A stretch of 64,000 bases of DNA, from positions 1 through 64,000 of the forward strand of contig JAAWSV010000006.1 in assembly GCA_022801715.1 (NCBI GenBank), given 5' to 3'. How positions within the stretch are numbered: the first letter of the stretch is position 1; every line of letters starts with the position of its first letter. This stretch comes from Oscillospiraceae bacterium (GTDB taxonomy: Bacteria > Bacillota > Clostridia > Oscillospirales > Oscillospiraceae). Position numbers and translations under genes: made by a program. Of this stretch, positions 59,800-64,000 are shown piece after piece. The notes under the pieces were generated by a model, which saw only the letters and a list, made by a program, of their open reading frames with translations, did not search any database and was not told the DNA's origin.

Positions 59800-61131
59800 A
59801 TGCCTGTATCTGAAACAATTCAAAAGGCGTATACGGCGCTCCTGTTCCAAGAACTGATTCCCTCCCAAGGATGTACGGAGCCCGCCGCCATTGCCTACGC
59901 TGCCGCAGTCTGCCGGGAGCAGCTGGGCGGGTTTCCAGAGCACATGAAGGTCTCCTGCAGCGGAAATCTGTTCAAGAACGCCAAGAGCGCGGTCATCCCC
60001 CATACGGACGGCCTCAAAGGCATCGCCGCCGCCGCAATCTGCGGGGCAGTGGGGGGAGACACCGCCTTGAAGCTTGAGATTCTAAAGTCTCTCTCAAAAC
60101 AAGACCTACCGGAAATTCACCGACTGCTAAACGATGCCTTCTGTGAGGTGGCACTGCTGAACACGCCAGAGAACCTACATATCGTAGTGGAGGGCTATCG
60201 AAACCGAGACTACGTCCGTGTGGAGATCTGCCGCGCGCACACCCATATTGCAAAGATCGTCAAAAACGGGCAAACTGTGGTGGACGATCCGCCCGCCGAC
60301 GGCGGAGACGGCAGCGAGGCGGCCACGGCGCTGCTGAACCCTACGGATATCTACCAGTTCGCCGCCGGAGCTGATCTCTCCGGGGACTTAGGCACGCTAC
60401 TCCGCAGACAGGTGACATACAATGCGGCCATCTGTCAAGACGGAATGGAGCACACATGGGGAGCCTGTGTCGGCCGGCTTCTGGCAAAACAATCAGACAG
60501 CGTGGAGAATCTGGCCTGCGCCTTCGCCGCTGCGGGCTCCGACGCGCGAATGAGCGGCTGCGCGCTGCCTGTCGTCATCAACGCCGGAAGCGGGAATCAG
60601 GGCATCACCATCACCGCGCCGGTCTACATCTACGCACAGACCATGAAAGCAACAGAGGAACAGATGCTACGGGCTCTGCTGCTGGGAAATCTGATGTCAC
60701 TGTATCAAAAAAGTATGATCGGCAAGCTGTCCGCCTATTGCGGAGCAGTAAGCGCCGGCAGCGCGGCAGGCGCGGCTATCGCCTATCTCTGTGGCGCTTC
60801 GCCGGAGCAGGTCGCTTATACCTTCGCCAACGCAGCCGCCAGCATCTCTGGCGTCCTGTGCGACGGTGCGAAGCCCTCCTGCGCCGCAAAGATCGCCTGC
60901 GCCGTCCACATGGGGATCTTGGCCCAGAAAATGGCCATGACCGGAAACAATCTGCGCAGCGGCGACGGAATCGTAGGCAGAACACCAGAGGACACAGCGC
61001 GGCACGTGGGCGCCTTGGCAAGAAACGGCCTGACCGCCATCGACCGACAGATCTTAGACATCATGTATACCAGCACACCCGGATGTCAGCATACGGAACA
61101 AAACGCCCACCAAAAAACAACAGGGGACTGA
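59800..61131 (+). CDS. L-cysteine desulfidase / serine dehydratase alpha-like protein (UPF0597)
   Basis: 443 residues from ATG 59800 (GAAAGGG upstream). UPF0597/CyuA-type [4Fe-4S] enzyme: QGCTEPAAIAYAAA (C25), MSGCALPVVINAGSGNQG (C254), SAYCGAVSAGS (C314) and GVLCDGAKPSCAAK (C354, C361). Known members split cysteine to pyruvate, sulfide and ammonia, or act on serine. In this locus it may eliminate a group from another amino-acid-like intermediate. Its stop lies within the terminator stem. Confidence 0.9.
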   Translation: MPVSETIQKAYTALLFQELIPSQGCTEPAAIAYAAAVCREQLGGFPEHMKVSCSGNLFKNAKSAVIPHTDGLKGIAAAAICGAVGGDTALKLEILKSLSKQDLPEIHRLLNDAFCEVALLNTPENLHIVVEGYRNRDYVRVEICRAHTHIAKIVKNGQTVVDDPPADGGDGSEAATALLNPTDIYQFAAGADLSGDLGTLLRRQVTYNAAICQDGMEHTWGACVGRLLAKQSDSVENLACAFAAAGSDARMSGCALPVVINAGSGNQGITITAPVYIYAQTMKATEEQMLRALLLGNLMSLYQKSMIGKLSAYCGAVSAGSAAGAAIAYLCGASPEQVAYTFANAAASISGVLCDGAKPSCAAKIACAVHMGILAQKMAMTGNNLRSGDGIVGRTPEDTARHVGALARNGLTAIDRQILDIMYTSTPGCQHTEQNAHQKTTGD

Positions 61132-61155
61132 GAACACACCCAGTCCCCTGTTGTT
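61116..61155 (+). terminator. terminator of the three-gene plus operon
   Basis: AACAACAGGGGACTG (61116-61130) pairs with CAGTCCCCTGTTGTT (61141-61155), followed by TTTTC. Strong intrinsic terminator that includes the last codons of the desulfidase-like gene. Confidence 0.88.
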
Positions 61156-61448
61156 TTTTCGACGGCACAAGCTTTCTAACATCCCAGACAAGCAGCCACC
61201 CACCACATAGCCCCGTTGCTCTCCCACCCAATCTTTCAAATATGCCAGCCTCTCACCCAGCTGATAGTACTGGCCACCCTTAACCTCCCTATAGTGCTTG
61301 CACCAGATATCTTGGTTCCGCAGCTTTTGTCCTTTGGAGAAATGGCTGTGACCAGCCCTCTTTTTGTTATAGATTGAAAAAAATCCCGCCCCGTGCTAAA
61401 CAGACTTGGCATAAAAGTAAAATCAAGCACAAAGGTGGGATCAAATAG
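61156..61448. other. gap with a possible gene remnant
   Basis: No intact gene. On the minus strand about 60 codons read without a stop (KLRNQDIWCKHYREVKGGQY, then QLGERLAYLKDWVGEQRGYV) but lack a start and a known family. A weak plus promoter (TTGAAA ... TAAACA, near 61376-61404) may serve the broken gene that follows. Confidence 0.35.
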
Positions 61449-62445
61449 ATGGACAAAAAGAAGACTCGGCACCACTATGTCTATCAGCGGTATCTCTCCG
61501 CTTGGACTGTAAATGACCAGTTGTGGTGCAGACGGAAGGGAACGCTCTTCCCCTCCGCCACCATAAATGTCGCACAAATGCGGAATTTCTACCAGCTCCG
61601 TCCAGTAAACCGAGATGAGATCATCCTCACCCTGAAGTTGTTTGCCAAGGACTCCCCCTCCCTTCAACAGGCCATTCTAAGACACATGATCGCCTACCTT
61701 GAACCACTCAAGTGGCAAAAGACCATCCACTCGCCGAAAGAGATCCTCGAAGCAGAGTATGGCACCAATATCCCGCGCTCAATAAGTGAACAGCTTCAAA
61801 AACTAAAGGACACGGCCGATATTGCGGTAAATAACACAGAGGAGGAGCACTACTCGGATATCGAAGGAGAAAGTGTGAAATGGCTTGAGGCATTGAAAGC
61901 CGGCAGCACCAGCTTCTACTAACGCAACAGAGAGAATACTGAACGTGCGGCGTATCTCAACGACGAAGCCTATCATTTTCTCTACTTTGCCGATGAGACA
62001 TCCCGGCTGGGAACAACTGGGGCTCTCGTCGGATAATATTGACCCAGAAAATCTCACATTCCACGTGTTTTGGGTTTTCCAGAGCTTAATGGCATTCAAC
62101 CTCAAGAAACGGGATGTGCTACTGTCTCTGCTATTCAACAAAACCGACCTGCCCTTTGTTACATCGAATCAGCCAATTATCAATCTGAACGCGGACTACC
62201 AAAAGCTGGAGGCGATGGCAGAGGATCTGCTGTTCTACTATCCCATCTCTCCCCATACCGCGATCCTGCTGAACGACTACACACTGCCCCAAAAGGTACG
62301 CCTCACAGAAAACCAAGTCGAGATCTGCAACAGAGCCATCATCCGGGCCTCCCATGAATTTGTTTTCGCCAACAGCAAACCCTTCCTGACCTATTATCAG
62401 GATATCTTTCCAGACACAGCCCCAAAACATCCTGCAACAAAGTAA
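61449..62445 (+). pseudogene. DUF4238-like gene, broken by a stop and a frameshift
   Basis: The first part opens MDKKKTRHHYVYQRYLSAW, the typical DUF4238 start. It meets a TAA at 61920-61922 and reads on in the same frame (RNRENTERAAYLNDEAYHFL) to about 61995. The match then continues in another frame with WEQLGLSSDNIDPENL and DLPFVTSNQPIINL, the family's second conserved part, up to 62445. DUF4238 proteins are accessory genes of unknown role, sometimes found near defence islands. Confidence 0.75.
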
Positions 62446-62475
62446 GCCCCTTCCCCTCCAATGCAGGCGCCAAAA

Positions 62476-62517
62476 GAGAAGTGCCACAGGTCACCAGCCT
62501 CACCTATGGCACTTCTC
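62476..62517. terminator. hairpin between the DUF4238 remnant and the protease gene
   Basis: GAGAAGTGCCA (62476-62486) pairs with TGGCACTTCTC (62507-62517), extended by AGGT/ACCT. It lies 16 bases past the minus-strand stop of the protease and likely ends that transcript. Confidence 0.6.
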
Positions 62518-62532
62518 CTCCTTCCCCCTCTC

Positions 62533-64000
62533 TCACTCCGGAATCACATCACTCCAATACCGCTGCCCATACAAATCGGTAAACCGATACGTCGCCTCCG
62601 TGCGGCCATCCAGCACCACATCGCTGATCACCAGCGCCTCATCCGTAACCACCAAAGGCTCCCCCAGCAGATAGCTGTCCTGATACGCCCCATCGTAGCT
62701 GTAATAGTCGCACAAAAACTCCAGCGTATCGCCAGCCTGAAGCTCCGACTGACTCTTCGCTGCCGTATCCGTCTCCCCGTCTGAATAGACCGACTGAACA
62801 CCAGCCACAAAGCCATAGGGGTTCGCATTGTCAAACACCAGAATCAGCTCCGCCCGACTGCCGTTGTACAGCACCGGAACCCGGCCCGTGATGGTGTACT
62901 GATCCCCGTCATCCACCGTGGCGGAGTGGTAGTAGGCCACAGGCTGCTCATTGATCGCCAGCCAGGTGCCCTCGTTTTTCCCCAGCAGGCCGCCGGCCTC
63001 ATCAAACTTAAACACGTTGTCCAAGCCCAAATCAATGTAGCCCGCGCCGTCGTCATAGAACAAATTCAGCTCCAGCGCCTGCACCAATCCCCATTGCTCC
63101 TCGCTCAGATACAGCACCGGCGTCCCATCCGCCCCGGTCTGCCACACCAGCGCCTCCCCGGGGAAGCGGTGCTCCTTCAGATACTGCGCGGTGTCCTCAT
63201 CGCTCATGGCCCTCTCCTGGAGGAAATCGGTGTTGTCGCCGGTAAGGCCGGAGACGCGGCCAAAGCTGCCGCTGAGAAACTCGCCCAGCAGCGCGGCCAC
63301 CATATCCGAGCCGGCGCTCCCGCCGGCGGTCCCCAGCAGCGCGGGCAGCGGCGAGGACGGTGCGCCGGAGGCCGCCTGTCCGCTGGCGGCCATGCTGGCG
63401 TACTGCCGGATGCAGCGGGTGTACGTCTCATCCATCCCGATCTGCCGGTAGGTGGACGCCGCCCGGTCCACCATGGACATCTTCTGGCCGGGGAAATAGA
63501 TGGACAGGCCATAGGCGTTGGTCATGTCGGAGGAGGTGCGGTTGTACTTCACCGCGCTGAGCAGGATCTCCGTCAGGGCCTTCCCCTCCTTGGTCCCCAA
63601 GTTTTGGGACAGATGGACCAGGTCCACCTGATCAATCTTGCTGGACCGGGCAAACTCCCGGGCGCCGCTGCGGGCGGTGGCCACGGTCTGGAACTGCTTC
63701 CCCTGGAGGAGCTGGACCGTGGACTGGGAGAAGTCCGACAGGGCCTCCGGCAGGGTGGTCTCCAGCTCCGCCAAGTCCACCACGGACAGCGTGGTGGACT
63801 GCCCCCGGCACTTCTGCGCGCAGGTCTCCACAAAGCTGTCCACGATCCTCTGTCCAATCTGGATGGTGGGCATGGAGGGATTTTCCCCAAGGGCGGTCAG
63901 CCAGTCGGTGTAGTACCAGCCCACCCCAGGCTCCGTCTCCTCCGAGGCGATCAGATAGTCGGCATAGGGCGCCATCGTCAGGGCGGTCTCCACCGTGGCC
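62533..64000 (-). CDS. clostripain-family (C11) cysteine peptidase, C-terminal part
   Basis: The frame runs off the right edge. The first visible residues, VETALTMAPYADYLIASEET followed by EPGVGWYYTDWL, are the part that directly follows the catalytic Cys of C11 peptidases (normally C-L-M-A-x-x-E), so His and Cys lie outside the window. A peptidase body (about 490 visible residues) is followed by a beta-rich C-terminal domain (LELNLFYDDGAGYIDLGLDN, YTITGRVPVLYNGSRAELIL). These are usually secreted or surface enzymes cutting after Arg; the signal peptide is not visible here. Confidence 0.88.
   Translation of the reverse strand, partial: ATVETALTMAPYADYLIASEETEPGVGWYYTDWLTALGENPSMPTIQIGQRIVDSFVETCAQKCRGQSTTLSVVDLAELETTLPEALSDFSQSTVQLLQGKQFQTVATARSGAREFARSSKIDQVDLVHLSQNLGTKEGKALTEILLSAVKYNRTSSDMTNAYGLSIYFPGQKMSMVDRAASTYRQIGMDETYTRCIRQYASMAASGQAASGAPSSPLPALLGTAGGSAGSDMVAALLGEFLSGSFGRVSGLTGDNTDFLQERAMSDEDTAQYLKEHRFPGEALVWQTGADGTPVLYLSEEQWGLVQALELNLFYDDGAGYIDLGLDNVFKFDEAGGLLGKNEGTWLAINEQPVAYYHSATVDDGDQYTITGRVPVLYNGSRAELILVFDNANPYGFVAGVQSVYSDGETDTAAKSQSELQAGDTLEFLCDYYSYDGAYQDSYLLGEPLVVTDEALVISDVVLDGRTEATYRFTDLYGQRYWSDVIPE

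Noticed and set aside
61236-61667. 143-codon minus frame over the start of the DUF4238 remnant
   Set aside because: It is antisense to the recognisable DUF4238 start and has no family features.

Overview
The window reads as a GC-rich member of the Clostridia, most like the Oscillospiraceae of the gut (Flavonifractor / Pseudoflavonifractor / Lawsonibacter type). This is an inference from gene content and style: a ClpE-type ATPase, ECF transporter genes next to truA, a fused NadD-YqeK, Firmicute-type ribosomal protein leaders, a clostripain-family peptidase, strong GGAGG ribosome binding sites, and families of multi-hairpin repeats. No 16S rRNA or tRNA gene was found, so the genus cannot be fixed from this sequence.

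Layout. 1-594: 5' part of rpsB (minus) with its promoter and a foldable leader. 879-2092: two unknown genes. 2201-9168: methyltransferase, VanZ-like protein, ecfA1-ecfA2-ecfT, metallophosphoesterase, truA and a DUF5711-like protein. 9402-12763: CvpA-like protein, clpE and a small Cys-rich protein. 12861-18402: a visibly AT-richer accessory island with a three-gene cassette of glycine-zipper/DUF697-like proteins, decayed sequence and a broken CHASE2-cyclase-HD-GYP gene. 18616-24950: the minus-strand ribosomal cluster rpmG-secE-nusG-rplK-rplA // rplJ-rplL. It is split between rplA and rplJ by three immunity-like genes and a structured repeat. 25356-30894: XRE regulator, ruvX, lipoprotein and HxlR regulator, a divergent radical SAM gene, ldh and a GNAT-YoaP protein. 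30981-35851: a complete branched-chain amino acid (HAAT) ABC transporter operon. 36779-46677: rsfS, LCP protein, nadD-yqeK, yhbY, rdgB, rph, ftsY, smc (all minus). 47335-61131: a catabolic locus. 61449-62445: broken DUF4238 gene. 62533-64000: clostripain-family protease, incomplete at the window edge.

How the parts work together. The housekeeping blocks are ordinary. The catabolic locus is the most coherent accessory unit. A ten-gene minus operon (UroD-like protein, Zn-alcohol dehydrogenase, a second full HAAT transporter, VOC protein, TIM-barrel isomerase, Gfo/Idh/MocA oxidoreductase) and a divergent three-gene plus operon (Fe-alcohol dehydrogenase, VOC protein, cysteine-desulfidase-like enzyme) flank a ROK repressor. 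The same 18-bp operator-like palindrome lies just after the -10 box of both promoters, so the locus looks like a single-substrate uptake-and-degradation regulon whose substrate is unknown.

The strongest candidates for something undescribed are: (1) a six-hairpin element, present as three full copies and one partial, whose stems differ between copies by compensatory changes and which sits on or just after the stop codons of smc, ftsY and rplA; (2) the three-gene glycine-zipper cassette at 12861-15689; (3) the catabolic regulon.
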